Below are positions 12,291-23,125 of a stretch of 64,000 bases of DNA, one piece after another. Below the pieces are notes generated by a model. The model made no database searches. It had not been told where the DNA came from and saw nothing but the letters and a program-made list of their open reading frames with translations. The first letter of the stretch is position 1; every line of letters starts with the position of its first letter. Position numbers and translations under genes: made by a program. This DNA comes from Xenopus tropicalis (Eukaryota > Chordata > Amphibia > Anura > Pipidae), in the NCBI RefSeq assembly GCF_000004195.4, contig NC_030683.2, positions 46,823,358 through 46,887,357 of the forward strand, in the 5' to 3' direction.

Positions 12291-13482
12291 TCATGTTAAA
12301 CTATTACAAAATCAATCGAAAACCAAACAAGGCTTTATTTTTGACAGTTTTTTTGCAGTTGTTTTTTCTTTTTCCTAAAGCCAACCAACAAAGCTTGTTT
12401 CAAAACCACCACCTAAAAGTCTGGATTGTGTCTTCTGTTATTCATTAAGTAAAGAATTTATGGATGATTGACTAGTGGATGGAGTCTCAGATTTGCTATT
12501 TAAGTAGCACATAGTCTGTTTGAATGATCAGTAGGTAGTGGAAGAGTAAAAGAGCAAGAATTTTTCTGCTTTTGAGGTCCTTTTAATTTTTTTTTTGTTT
12601 TTTTTTTATAGAGGTTGATTCCTTGGAATTTACATTGTCTTTATTTTTACTTTTCCTCCAGTACATGGTCAGCCATGACTGCAGAATAAAACATGATAAT
12701 CAGTCCCATAAGGCAATGACAAGGGCTTCTAGAAGAACAGACCCCAGACACAGACAGACTGTGGCATTTTACAGCTCCTCCTGGTATTTGCCACAATCTA
12801 CAGATTGACAATAACCAAAAACTAGACCTGTTTAGTGCAAACCTCCAGCTGCTAAATATTACTTCTGGCATCCCCTCAGTAGTTGTAGGTGGGAGTTTGA
12901 TGTCCTTAAAAATGCTTTTTAATAAAACTGAAGGTTAAGAATGTAACATTAGGGATGACTAGTATCTCACAAAAGGAAATGGTCATAAATTAAAAGGCAA
13001 TTAATATTGAATAATAAATATTGCTTAATGACTGCATGTATGCAAGCCTGCTGAACAATTTTACTTTTAACAGCATCCCAATAAAACTTACATTTACACC
13101 TCAAGCCTCTACCCAATTTATTTTCCCAAATCTAAAATTAAAATAAATACACGTTATCTACCTTAGACATGCAGAATGAAAAACACAGTAGACTGTGCTT
13201 CCCACCCCTTCTTTCTTGTTTTTATCTTCCCACGCTTCTAAAGCCACTTGCCATTTTCTTTTCGCTTCCTATTCTCAAAAAAATGGTAACATATAATTAT
13301 CAGGGACTTCTGACAACTCTCTCTCAAATTATGCTACCATAGGTGATTGCCTTGTTTGTGTAACTGCTAGTTTACAAGGACCATTTGTCTGCATAAACTG
13401 CATTGTAAATAAATTGTATACTTGTTTTTAAAGAAAGTGACAATTGCAATTCAGTTAGGATTTGCCAGTTTCAAAATAAATC
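12291..13482. other. No gene or repeat recognised
   Basis: AT-rich with T-runs near 12583-12609. The ORFs of about 60-75 codons show no recognisable domain. Confidence 0.5.
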
Positions 13483-13907
13483 TTAAAGGAACAGTAACAC
13501 CAAAAAATGAAAGAGCTTTAAAGTATTAAAAATATAATGCACTGTTGCCCTGCACTGGTAAAACTGGTGTGTTTGCTACAGTAACACTACTATAATTTAT
13601 ATAATAAGCTGCTGTATAGCCACGGGGGCAGCCATTAAAGCTGGAAAAAAGGAGAAAAGGCACAGGTTACAGAGCAGATAACAGATAAGTTCTGTAGAAT
13701 ACAATAGTGTTTTATCTGTTATCTGCTATGTGCCTGTGCCTTTTCTCCTTTGAATGGCTGCCCCCATGGCTACATAGCAGCTTATTTATATAAATTATAG
13801 TAGACTTTCTGAAGTAAACACACAACTTTTACCAGTGCAGGGCAGCAGCACATAATATTTTAGTTACTTTTATACACTTTAATTTTTTGGTGTTACTGTT
13901 CCTTTAA
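13483..13907. mobile_element. T2/Kolobok-type MITE, 425 bp, folded-back
   Basis: It starts TTAAAGGAACAGTAACACC and ends with the inverted GGTGTTACTGTTCCTTTAA, with TTAA on both sides. The interior is a long imperfect palindrome: CTGCTGTATAGCCACGGGG on the left mirrors CCCCCATGGCTACATAGCAG on the right, and GAGAAAAGGCACAGG mirrors CCTGTGCCTTTTCTC. A second copy, split by an insertion, is at 23126. Non-coding. Confidence 0.92.
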
Positions 13908-14386
13908 GCAACAGAAGGAAAGGTAAAATGTGACAGCAAAGGCCACAATGTAAGGTGAGGTAGGCTACAGAAGCTGCTCCAACACAACTTGCATGATGGC
14001 CCTAAAAGTTAAGGACTGGCAATAAACCTTTAGATGTTTGTTTAATTTTTTAAACTTGGATAGAACGATGCAGAGCCATAGTTATTTGACTAGGGCAATC
14101 CGCAGAGCCATCTTCCAAATGAGTGAAATACAGATAATGGAAACTACATGACTGTACTAACAAGCATTGTTCCCTAACAGCTGTATTAAAAGTGCACAAA
14201 AAATGACAGAGAACATTGTTATAGGCATTCTGTGAGTAGCAAAGCTCAACCATGGGAGACAAAAATAGTCGCGCAGCAGCACTTATTACAGTGTGAAAAG
14301 CAGCTTGCAAGAGGAGACCTTTCCCTGCAGGACAATGAAGCGGATATACAAACATAGGTGCCAAATAGTGCATTGGGGGAGATTTG

Positions 14387-14632
14387 CCCTACACTGCCTG
14401 TGTGTGCCATACTTTGCCTGCCCTACCCTGCCTGTGTGTGCCATACTCTGCCTGCCCTACACTGCCTGTGTGTGCCATACTCTGCCTGCCCTACCCTGCC
14501 TGTGTGTACTATACTCTGCCTGTCCTATGCTGCCTGTGTGTCATACTCTGCCTGCCCTACCATGCATGTGTGTATGGCACACACAGGCAGCATAGGGCAG
14601 GCAGAGTATGCACACACAGGCAGCATACAGTG
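14387..14632. repeat. 34-bp minisatellite with an inverted tail
   Basis: Four 34-bp units start at 14387, 14421, 14455 and 14489. A 32-bp unit follows at 14523 and a partial unit at 14555. The core is CTGCCTGTGTGTGCCATACT followed by CTGCCTGCCCTAC. From 14574 the same motif runs in the opposite orientation (CACACAGGCAGCATAGGGCA), so the array can fold on itself. Because 34 is not a multiple of 3, all three plus-strand frames stay open and carry the same cyclic Cys/Pro/Leu-rich peptide. These ORFs are a repeat artefact, not genes. Confidence 0.9.
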
Positions 14633-15001
14633 ACACAATGCTGGCACTGCTCCTACAGTCTGCAATAACTTAATATTAAAAAAAATTGCAGTACCACCTC
14701 AGTATTTGTTCTTTTTGTAGTGTGCAATGTTTATTTGTGGGTTTCTATTGCTCCTACAGTCTGAGGTGTGAACAGGTGAACAATGTGGGTGATTACAGCC
14801 TGAGCCTGAGGTGTGAACACTGCAGGGGGTGAACAATGCTGGGATTAAAAGGTGTGAACAACACAGGGGATTACATTTTTAAACAATACAGGGCAATTGC
14901 AGCCTGAATCTGAGGTGTGAGCAATGCAGGGGGCAGTTAATCTCAGTACAGATACCATTTAAAGCTTACACAAAGGTAAGCCATCAAAGCAGCCAGACAG
15001 G

Positions 15002-15053
15002 TGGGGGGCCACATAGAGGGGGGTCCCACGGGCCACCAGTTGGACAGCACTGG
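15002..15053 (-). mobile_element. hAT-type terminus
   Basis: It ends GGGCCACCAGTTGGACAGCACTG, i.e. CAGTGCTGTCCAACTGGTGG on the minus strand, followed by GTCTAGTG, which resembles the CTAG-centred hAT target. A related element is at 48571-49116. The left limit here is not resolved. Confidence 0.5.
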
Positions 15054-15168
15054 TCTAGTGCAAGTTATTAAAATGTGAGCAAACACCTGATAGCTTGCTG
15101 CTGGCAACTATCATTGTTATAGTGTAGCATATATGTAGCATCTATGTTCGTAAATCTCCCCCAATGCA

Positions 15169-16438
15169 ATATTCTATTCTCATCTTTTAGTGGATGGCAA
15201 CACACATATGTGCTGACTGAGCTATTATGTTGCCTTTTTTAAGATACTTGGTTCTTCTTCTCCAGTCACAGATAGAAGGCGTATGTCCTTCACCCTAAGG
15301 TGTAAGTCTGTATCCGAGTCTACTGTGCAGCTATGCACTTCTTTATACTGCCCCGCTGTCTACTTTTTGCTGCTTAATCCGATAAAGGTTTTATACAAAT
15401 CAATACTTTTTCATAAAGCCTCTGATAAATAATAACTGGCATATTCCCTAGGAGGAAGATGATTTGATGATACATAGCATTGAAGTTAATACCAGACTTT
15501 TCCAGCAGAAAGGTCAAAATACTGAAACTCTGGACATGAACTGCACAATATAATCTGTTCTGTCTGAGTCCCGGATTACAGAAAACATCTGCTCTCAAGT
15601 GACTTCTTTGCAGATGTTTACAACAAACTAAAGACATCAATGAGCAAAACCTCAGAATAATGACTGTGAATAATTCTTTCAGCAATAATTAAGCTAATAA
15701 AGAGGTTAAATATGATTGAGAAAATAGGCATATAGCACAACCCCTTATCAGAGCAGGTCACATTTTTCATTTTACAAATTTATAAAGTTAGTAATTAAGC
15801 ACAATGTGGCATTATACATTTTAATCAAACCTAACTGTAGAGGCAATCAAAACACCTGTTTCTTGCTAAGGACCCAACCCCATAAATATCAGTGGGAAAA
15901 GGCAGTAATAATGAGCCTCAGTGACATTGCCGACATTGTGGAATGTTTTTATAATAAAGGAAAAAACATTTTGAAAATTCTTTTTTTTTTAAATAAATGG
16001 GCTGATGGGGGGGGGGGGTCTCACTATCCCCTGCCCTAGTGGGACATTCCCCTTTTGTTTATTTATAAAATCATCCCAGATCACTCACTCAGGCAATCAA
16101 TTCCCCATTTAGCAACACATGTTTGGCAGGTACAAGTGTCTGTGTGGCCATGTACTTATGCCACTGAAAAAAAACTAACCCCTCATTTGCATATTCAAGT
16201 TTTGTTTTGGTATTAAGTAAATACATAAGGGTGGTTTTATATTTAACACCTAACATATTTTACATGCACAATGTTTCTTAAATTAAGGCAAGTATACATA
16301 CACACACACCCATAACAAGTAAGGACTCTTACCCCCAATTACAAAAGTGTAGTAAGCATGCAAGAAAACAGAACAAACCGGGAGCCTGTAACACTAGTTT
16401 TCCCAGATGTAAAAGAACAGATACCTCATCAACAACTA
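15169..16438. other. No gene; G-run and T-run
   Basis: AT-rich unique-looking sequence with a run of ten G near 16008-16018. The 103-codon minus-strand ORF at 15374-15685 has no recognisable domain. Confidence 0.45.
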
Positions 16439-16444
16439 TTTATT
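16439..16444 (-). promoter_or_regulatory. Possible polyadenylation signal
   Basis: AATAAA on the minus strand, about 125 bases downstream of the TAA that ends the candidate exon at 16570-16764. A T/G-rich stretch (AGTTGTTGATGAGG) follows. AATAAA is common in AT-rich DNA, so support comes only from the arrangement. Confidence 0.25.
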
Positions 16445-16569
16445 TTCCATGACTGAACATTTAATAGGATACAGTGTGGGCTTTTTAATTTGTATACTTT
16501 TCTTCCTGTCAAGACAGTAACAGAGGTGTCACATGACTGAAATTGGTACAAATGCCTAACTTTTTCACT

Positions 16570-16764
16570 TTAAATAACTGATACAATATCTGCACCAGAT
16601 AATTTACTAAACTCTTCTGCACAGAAATCTATGACAAGACCACAATGTGTTACAATAACTGGCCAGATATCCATTCTGGCAGACCTTCTGGAAAACACCA
16701 CAGGCAAGCCATCTTGCTCTAAAAAGGCCTGAGTCAGCAGCTGTGTATAGTCATCTAGAATTCT
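16570..16764 (-). CDS. Candidate terminal coding exon, unknown protein
   Basis: On the minus strand a pyrimidine- and T-rich tract ends in GTGTGCTGCAG, a good acceptor. It is followed in phase 0 by 64 codons and TAA. The peptide starts RILDDYTQLLTQAFLEQDG and continues through LPVVFSRRSARMDIWP to an acidic CAEEF segment near the C-terminus. Composition is balanced and soluble-looking, unlike the surrounding chance ORFs, and a possible poly(A) signal follows. I do not recognise the protein family. It could also be a pseudogene piece or chance. No upstream exon was identified. Confidence 0.3.
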   Translation of the reverse strand, partial: RILDDYTQLLTQAFLEQDGLPVVFSRRSARMDIWPVIVTHCGLVIDFCAEEFSKLSGADIVSVI

Positions 16765-16809
16765 CTGCAGCACACAACCAACAAAAACAGGTACACAGCC
16801 TGGTACCAC

Positions 16810-17837
16810 AATCTATTATCTAACACAATACATTAAAATACATAAAAGATAAAGTTAAAGCACTCCACTTACTAACCACACATATGCCTTTAAGGGAGAT
16901 GTAAAATAAAACTGAAAAATTTAGGTAAATGATGTAAAAGTGCTATCAACTGATATGTACTATTTTTATATTTTCATGTTTGATCAATTAAATAGAATTT
17001 ATCTCAGAATCCCAAATGCCTGAAAGTGTCAGCATAATCTAACAAAGTGATGCAGCAGATAATATGAACAAACTACAAGCTGTAAACACATTTAGCCTAA
17101 TGCTATTGTCTTTTTGGCACAGAACAGATACATTTGGACATTCCCGAACATCACAAAAGCCCTTTCTGTACATTAGCAGCCTAATCCTGTGATCAGTGTG
17201 GAAGTAATTGAGGGGATCTGGGTGTGCTGGTGGGAAAACCTCTTATCTCTGGAAAACAACACAGAACAATACAAAAACCCAAGGTTACAGATCATCACAT
17301 CTATGACTTTGACTGCCTGCCAAGACAGTTTAATTAAACTTTTGCAACTAATTTCACAGAGGGTCCTCTGAGGCAGAGAACTGCAGCGACAAGTTAGAAC
17401 AGTTACCAGCATCAGTCTGTAAACATTTCCAGGTAATTAAATAAGGTTTCAGCTCTAGTGTTTATTGATGCTCATGCAGGTATTTTTTCTATGCAGAGGA
17501 TCAACATTGTAATCACTGTCTGAATAAACGAGACAATCGATGCTCTTTGTTCGGCGTACTCAGATATTGCATGTTTTCAGCCATGGTTTAAATTCACTTT
17601 TTCTTTACTTTATAAAGTAACCCTGAATTCTTTTTAAACAGTGGCTTGCCCATATAAATACAGTAAATGAACAATAATGGTCTCCATAATTTCGTTTTGA
17701 CACCCATACAAAACTTCACCCTCTCTTTCATTTTCAGATGTCACGCCATGTTTGTGGCACAATACTATATTAAATCAAATGGGCTGTGATATTTTGGGAG
17801 AGGTTTGCCTTTCCTTGGTGACCCAGCCTGTGAAATG
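16810..17837. other. No gene or repeat recognised
   Basis: AT-rich sequence with chance ORFs on both strands only. Confidence 0.45.
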
Positions 17838-18610
17838 GGTTGGTTCACCTATGTTAACTTTTAGTATGATGTAGACTAGAGAGTAATATACTGAGATAAT
17901 TTGCAATCAGTCTTCATATTTAATTATTTGTAGTTTTTATAATTGCAGGAATGGGCCCCCTTATCCAAAAACCCCTTATCCAGAAAGTTCCGAATTACGG
18001 AATTACAGACTCTATTATAAGCAAATCTAATTTTTAAAAACGGTTTCCTTTTTTTTTTTCAGTAATAATAAAACAGTACCTTGTACTTGATCCTACCTAA
18101 AATATAATTACTCCGTATGGGAGGCACAACAATCCTATTGGGTTTAATTAATATTTAAATGATTTAAAGCAGACAAGTTATGGAGATCCAAATTACGGAA
18201 AGATCCCTTATCTGGAAAACACCAGGTCCTGAGCATTCTGGATAACAGGTCTCATTTACCTGTATTTCAATTTTTATTGAGCAGCTCCCCAGATTGCAGT
18301 TTCAGCAGTTATCTGGTTGCTAGTGTTCAAATTACTTAGCAACCAGGGAGAGGTTTAAATAAAAGACTGGTATATAAATAGGAGAGGACCCGAAAAGAAA
18401 AAAAAATTATAAAATGTAAAAATAACAATAAAATTGTAGCCTCACAGAGTAATAGTTCTCTGTCTGCTGGGGTCAGTGACAACCATTTGAAAGGTGGAAA
18501 GCGGCAGAAGTATATTAAAAGAAAAATAATGAAGACCATTTGAAAAGTTGCTTGAACTGGTTATTCTATAACATAGTAAAAGTTAACTTAAAGGTGAACC
18601 ACCTCCTTAA
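17838..18610. mobile_element. T2-type MITE split by a Harbinger-like element
   Basis: The left end is GGTTCACCTATGTTAACTTT and the right end the inverted AGTTAACTTAAAGGTGAACC, then ACCTCCTTAA. Interior markers shared with 21892-22351 are TTAGCAACCAGGGAG, TAGCCTCACAGAG and GCTGGGGTCAGTGAC. It is interrupted at 17945-18262 by a different element, so it is the older of the two. A third copy at 53581-53820 is in the opposite orientation. Confidence 0.85.
17945..18262. mobile_element. Harbinger-like MITE nested in a T2 element
   Basis: It runs from CAGGAATGGGCCCCCTTATCC to GGTCTCATTTACCTG. It shares with the copy at 50465 the interior blocks TTATCCAGAAAGTTCCGAAT and GATCCCTTATCTGGAAAA. Removing it rejoins the outer T2 sequence (TGTAGTTTTTATAATTG with TATTTCAATTTTTATTGAGC). 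Confidence 0.85.
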
Positions 18611-19011
18611 ATATAGTCTGAGGCCTCTAATAGTTAAAATAAATGTCTATAGTGCTTGAAGGATTCCTTTTATATGTGGTGGTAGTTTTATTGAAGAGTT
18701 AGTAATTGATACACCAGTATTGTCCACCAACTTAGCTGTCAAGAAACTTCAGATTTAATTTTGAGCACATCACATTCTTTCCTGTAGAGTTATTATTGTA
18801 CCTGTAAAAATTTCAAATGGATTTTATAAGACACACAGTAAGACAGGCGCAACAATCGTTGATGGTTTATTAGGATACCAATTCTCTTTTCTCTAACGAC
18901 ATTTGTAACATTAGATGTTGCCTGTTGAAGAGGTGAAAGTGAAAACTGAAAGTTGACAAAAGGACGTTTTGCTTTATTAAACCAGGAATTAAACCGAGCT
19001 CTTAGGGCTCT
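18611..19011. other. No gene or repeat recognised
   Basis: Unique-looking sequence. The 108-codon minus-strand ORF 18793-19119 runs into the Harbinger MITE and is not a gene. Confidence 0.45.
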
Positions 19012-19014
19012 GGC

Positions 19015-19164
19015 ACACAGGGAGATTAGGCAACTTCCGCGCCGTGTATGCCATCCCACCGGCCATTTACATTCTCGCCGGTGAGATGTCAAATCGGGGA
19101 GATTAGTCGCCCACGACAAGGGAGATTTGTTGCGAGCGACTAATCACCCCGTGTGCCACAGCCC
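19015..19164. mobile_element. Harbinger-type MITE, 150 bp
   Basis: It runs from GGGCTCTGGCACACAGGGAG to CCCCGTGTGCCACAGCCC, with TTA at 19012-19014 and 19165-19167 as a 3-bp target duplication. The interior keeps CATCCCACCGGC and GGGCGACTAAT-type blocks also found at 23333, 39420, 39549, 54357 and the 45.8-46.5 kb cluster. Confidence 0.9.
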
Positions 19165-19544
19165 TTATTGTCTCTCTCTCAATTTATCTTAACAATAAAA
19201 ATGGCAAAATCCCAGCTGAACATTTGATCAAAATTAAACTGTAAACACTGACCACTCCCTTCCATAAAAAAGATACAGAGAGATATATATCTTCTGTTAA
19301 GATGGAGTGGTGCTGAAGGTAGACATGATATTCTATTACTCATATTCTAACACACAACTAAACTGCTGTATATGCAGTACTTCCACAATTTCTAAAACAG
19401 CTACAAAAAAAAGGAAATGCCCCATGTCTGCACATGCACTGTAAACATTAGTTAAAGGTGCTTTAAATACAGATACTGGGAAATGCTGTAGGCCCCACCT
19501 TGATCCACCAAATCTGCCCACTAACATTCAGGTTTACTCTAAAC

Positions 19545-19714
19545 CAGGGGTGGCCAAAACGCTGATCGCGGTCCACCAGTCGATCCCCCGTGGACTTCTG
19601 ATGGACTGTGTCTAAGCCGGGAAAAGCGGAAGTGCGACGCTTGTATTGGGTATGTTTATATACGAAGGGAAGAGCCAAAGTCGATCGCTGCCCAAAAAAG
19701 TCTGGGCACCCCTG
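19545..19714. mobile_element. hAT-type MITE, 170 bp
   Basis: The ends are CAGGGGTGGCCAAAAC and the inverted TCTGGGCACCCCTG. They are flanked by CTCTAAAC (19537-19544) and CTTTAAAC (19715-19722), 7 of 8 matching. GATCGC blocks near both ends (GCTGATCGCGGTCCACC and GTCGATCGCTGCCC) act as subterminal motifs. Confidence 0.9.
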
Positions 19715-19772
19715 CTTTAAACACTCTCCTCTGCATAGATGCCCATCAGATTTTTTTTTTAATGGTTGAAAC

Positions 19773-20072
19773 CAGGGGTCCCCAACCACCGGGCCGCGGA
19801 CCGGTGCCGGGCCGTGGACTGATTGGCACTGGGCCGCCGCGGTTCCCCTGGAGCATAATAAGCCCTACCCAGAGAGGCACAAATTCAACAAGCATCGCAT
19901 TTTAAGGCGCGAACGAACGTGCCGTAAGCAATATTGTGCAAATGAACGCAACGTGCGCAATGCGCAAATGCATGTAAGACCACGCCTGCAATTCACGCTC
20001 CCCGCCCTGGTCTGTGGAAAATTTTTTCTCCTTGCAACCGGTTCTTGGAGAAATAAAGGTTGGGGACCCCTG
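19773..20072. mobile_element. hAT-type MITE, 300 bp, GC-rich left end
   Basis: The ends are CAGGGGTCCCCAACC and the exact inverted GGTTGGGGACCCCTG. Flanks are GTTGAAAC (19765-19772) and GTTCAAAC (20073-20080), 7 of 8 matching. The left side carries GGGCCGCGGACCGGTGCCGG, a signature of a widespread vertebrate hAT family. The interior is CpG-rich and non-coding. Confidence 0.92.
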
Positions 20073-20080
20073 GTTCAAAC

Positions 20081-21063
20081 AATGTCACACCCCTCCTAGC
20101 TAGTCAGGTGATCCCAGTGGAGCCAACAAAGGGCAACCATTTGGTTTTAACCTTACAGGACAGAATGTCTTCATGTCCTGTGCATACAAATATATTTATA
20201 ATGGCTGAGCGTTAAGGACCTCTTGTTGCTGTCTGTGCAAACAATTATGATATATAGCCCTTCCCAGTATGTAACTACCCATAAAGTTTTTACATTAATA
20301 CAACTGCTGTACCATTTTTTAAATATTGTCGTGTGTGTAACCCTTTCAATTTGGGGCCTTATGGCTATTTTACCTCTGTTTGCTATAGGCTGTGCCTAAG
20401 CTTCAATAACCTGTATGTAAAATAAGCAATATAATTAAATAAAAATACTTATTACAAATAGGGTTTATTTTCCCTTTAAAAGTAAGAGATTCTGTTTCAC
20501 CACACATAGTCTCCTGGGAGCTCTACCATGGAGATTCTCATATCTTTCTGTAAGGAAGGGAGGTTGGAGGTTAAACCGTTCTCAGCTTCCTGTCTAGTCA
20601 CAGGGGAAGCCCTCCTGTCTGCAACCAAAATAAATATGTATGTTAAATAGCTACAAATTTTATCTTGTAAATGATTCATTATGATTACTAAAGAGATTAT
20701 CTTTTGTTTTCATAAGTCTGTACTGCTGTTATGATATTACTTTTACGTAAGCTACAGTGCTGAAAAATCTGCAATTATACTAAGATGGAATTTGAAAATG
20801 ACCTTCCTGTGCCTCTTACATGAGGCAGGAAAAGATTCCTAGTCTTTTAATAAACTATTTTGTATAGCAACAACAATCTATGGGGGGGGGGGAACCAAGT
20901 GCTTAGGATGTCACTGCAAGAAAAAGGTTTTTCACTAGTATAGGACCAACATAACTAACACATATTGATATGAACAGAGTATACAGAGTATACAGAGGGT
21001 AGTTGCCAGAAAATAGCATCCTATTTTTTTTCTTTTCTTTTTTTTTTAAACGCACTAAATAAT
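20081..21063. other. No gene; G-run
   Basis: Unique-looking sequence with a G-run at 20882-20891 and a small tandem AGAGTATAC at 20976-20994. No coding region recognised. Confidence 0.45.
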
Positions 21064-21089
21064 CTATCTATACATACATACATACATAC

Positions 21090-21153
<64 letters not shown>

Positions 21154-21212
21154 GATTGGCAAAGGGAGGGGGTGGTTGGAGGTTCGGGGTGTGTGTGTGT
21201 GTATATATATAT
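21064..21212. repeat. Compound microsatellite
   Basis: TACA repeats (about 21070-21090), then a TA tract to 21150. After 36 bp of intervening sequence come GT repeats passing into TA (21187-21212). The ORF on the minus strand here is a translation of the repeat. Confidence 0.95.
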
Positions 21213-21733
21213 TTAAACCTCTCTCACTGCATCCTGATGCATCCCAGTAAAAAGTTGGCATAGGTGATCATTATAGGGAGCTGAACCACCAAACGCTGAT
21301 GACATGGAGCTGTAAAAATGGCTGATGCAAGGCAGAACAAGCCAGTGTAATACAGAAATTAAGGATACAGGAGAAAGCACTCTTTCTTACTGGCCTCCCC
21401 TGAGAGAGTTCATTTCCAGGCTGTTTGCATGCTGCTGATGTAACAAAGAAACCTCATTAAATCAGTGTATTAACTTTTGCAAGGCAAAAATCACATCAGA
21501 AGACTAAATGAGCTACAACACTTATTATTACTAGTATTATATATGAACACACACACTCATATATATATACCCTTGGTTCAGCACTTATGAGGTAAGGATC
21601 AGTGACACTATACCAGTAGAGAGAACCAAAGAAAGGAATATAGCTCTAATTAAATAGGGTTCTTCTAACCTTCTACCATAGTAGAATACCCAATCCAATG
21701 CATGTCCATCTGTGGTCAGACTAAATGACCTGT
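21213..21733. other. No gene or repeat recognised
   Basis: AT-rich, with a short CA/TA tract around 21545-21570. Nothing coding recognised. Confidence 0.45.
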
Positions 21734-21735
21734 TT

Positions 21736-21876
21736 AAGGCCCCCTTACACGCGAGATCGCCAAGCGAGCGGATCTGCACCCGATATCCCCACCTACGGGT
21801 GGGCGATATCGGGTAGCGTGTAGTTAAAAAAATAATTCGATCGTTTGGCTACAATCTGCCCGTGTATGGGGACTTT
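21736..21876. mobile_element. Small MITE related to the GGCCATACACG group
   Basis: The ends are AGGCCCCCTTACACG and the inverted CGTGTATGGGGACTTT. The interior palindrome is CCCGATATC...GATATCGGG around CACCTACGGGTG. It is CpG-rich against an AT-rich background. Limits are approximate, and no matched target duplication is clear. Confidence 0.7.
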
Positions 21877-21891
21877 TAGACTATTCTGCCT

Positions 21892-22351
21892 AATTACCTG
21901 GACCTTTCAGTTAGCTTGTAGTATGATGTAGAGAGTACTATTTTGAAACAATTTGCAATTGGTCTTCATTTTTTATTATTTGTAGTAATTTTTTTTAGTT
22001 ATTTCTTTTATTTCTTCATTTTTTGTGCAGCAGCTCTACAGTTTGGAGTTTCAGCAGCTATCTGGTTGCTAGGAACCAATTTACCTTAGCAACCAGGGAG
22101 TGGTTTAAATGAGAGATATACGAACAGGAGAGGACCTAAGTTGCAAAATTAGGTATAAAAAGTAACAATAACAATAAAATTGTAGCCTCACAGAGCAACA
22201 GTTTTTGGCTGCTGGGGTCAGTGACCCCCATTTAAAAGCTGAAACAGCAAACAATTAAAGACTATAAATAATTAAGACTAATTAAAAAGTTGCTTAGAAT
22301 GGGCCATCCTATTACATACTAATAGTTAACTTAAAGGTGAACACCCCCTTC
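21892..22351. mobile_element. T2-type MITE (GGTTCACC family), uninterrupted
   Basis: It shows the same order of blocks as 17838-18610: a TTAGTATGATGTAGAGAG-like start, TTTCAGCAGCTATCTGGTTG, TTAGCAACCAGGGAG, TAGCCTCACAGAGCAACAG, GGTCAGTGACCCCCAT, and the end GTTAACTTAAAGGTGAAC. The terminal TTAA is lost on both sides, so it is an aged copy. Confidence 0.85.
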
Positions 22352-23125
22352 CAACACACCATCCTGGGATCCTATTAGATTAAAGCCCATACCACAAGGT
22401 TTACTTGCTTCCCTTCCAACTCAGAGCTGTCAAAGGAAGGCCATCTTCCATAGACTTTGCGTGCATTAATTTATTACAGAGAAAAAGCAAATTCACATAA
22501 GCGGAGAACTAAAATAGTGCAAGCTTGATGTATTTATACGTATTTCTAAGTCTTCTTGGTGGCATACATGTGGTGAGAGTGTAAAAATGATATTAAAAGT
22601 AAAGCATATGTGATATATTGACACTTTAATTCTTCTCTTTCCCTTTTTCATTAAAATACTAACATATCAATAAAGTTACTTAGTTGTGCTAGAAATCGCC
22701 TGCTGCTTGCGTGCTACGAAAAGTAAATATAATTATATGAGATGATGGGAGCAACTATGCTGAATTGTTAAATCAATTGCCTTCCAACATGTTTGTACAG
22801 GCTTTATAGATCTTTGAAACAATAGGCAACTACTGGGATAGCTTTAATTCCATTACACTGGAGTTCGTCAGCGATGCGCTTCACAAGGTGTTTTCTGGTC
22901 ATAGCTCAGCAAATGCAGAGACTTTCTTTTTAAATCTACATTGTCTTGCAAAAAATGTACAACCTTGACCAAGTGTCTAATTTTACTCAAAAACAAATCT
23001 AACCATTATGTTCTCTGTGATATTTGTATCACAAAACACAGAAACTCCAAAAACATATTACCTACAGCGAAGTATGGTGATCATATCATGCTATAAGAAT
23101 ACATCAGGAGGGACTGAGCATCTTG
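22352..23125. other. No gene or repeat recognised
   Basis: Unique-looking AT-rich sequence. Confidence 0.45.

Larger units (their letters stand above)
14369..15168. repeat. 800-bp composite bounded by a perfect 17-bp inverted repeat
   Basis: TGCATTGGGGGAGATTT (14369-14385) is exactly inverted at 15152-15168. Between them lie the 34-bp minisatellite, a GTGAACAATGCAGGGG-rich segment (14760-14945) and a hAT-like terminus (15002-15053). This could be one transposon with a minisatellite core, or several overlapping insertions. I could not define a clean target duplication. Confidence 0.5.

Noticed and set aside
14293..14668. Three overlapping Cys-rich ORFs (91-100 codons)
   Set aside because: They are translations of the 34-bp minisatellite, whose length leaves every frame open.
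14369..15168. CRISPR-like array in the 34-bp repeat
   Set aside because: Units are contiguous with no unique spacers, and the context is a vertebrate genome.
21064..21261. Tyr/Ile-rich minus-strand ORF
   Set aside because: Translation of TA/TACA microsatellites.
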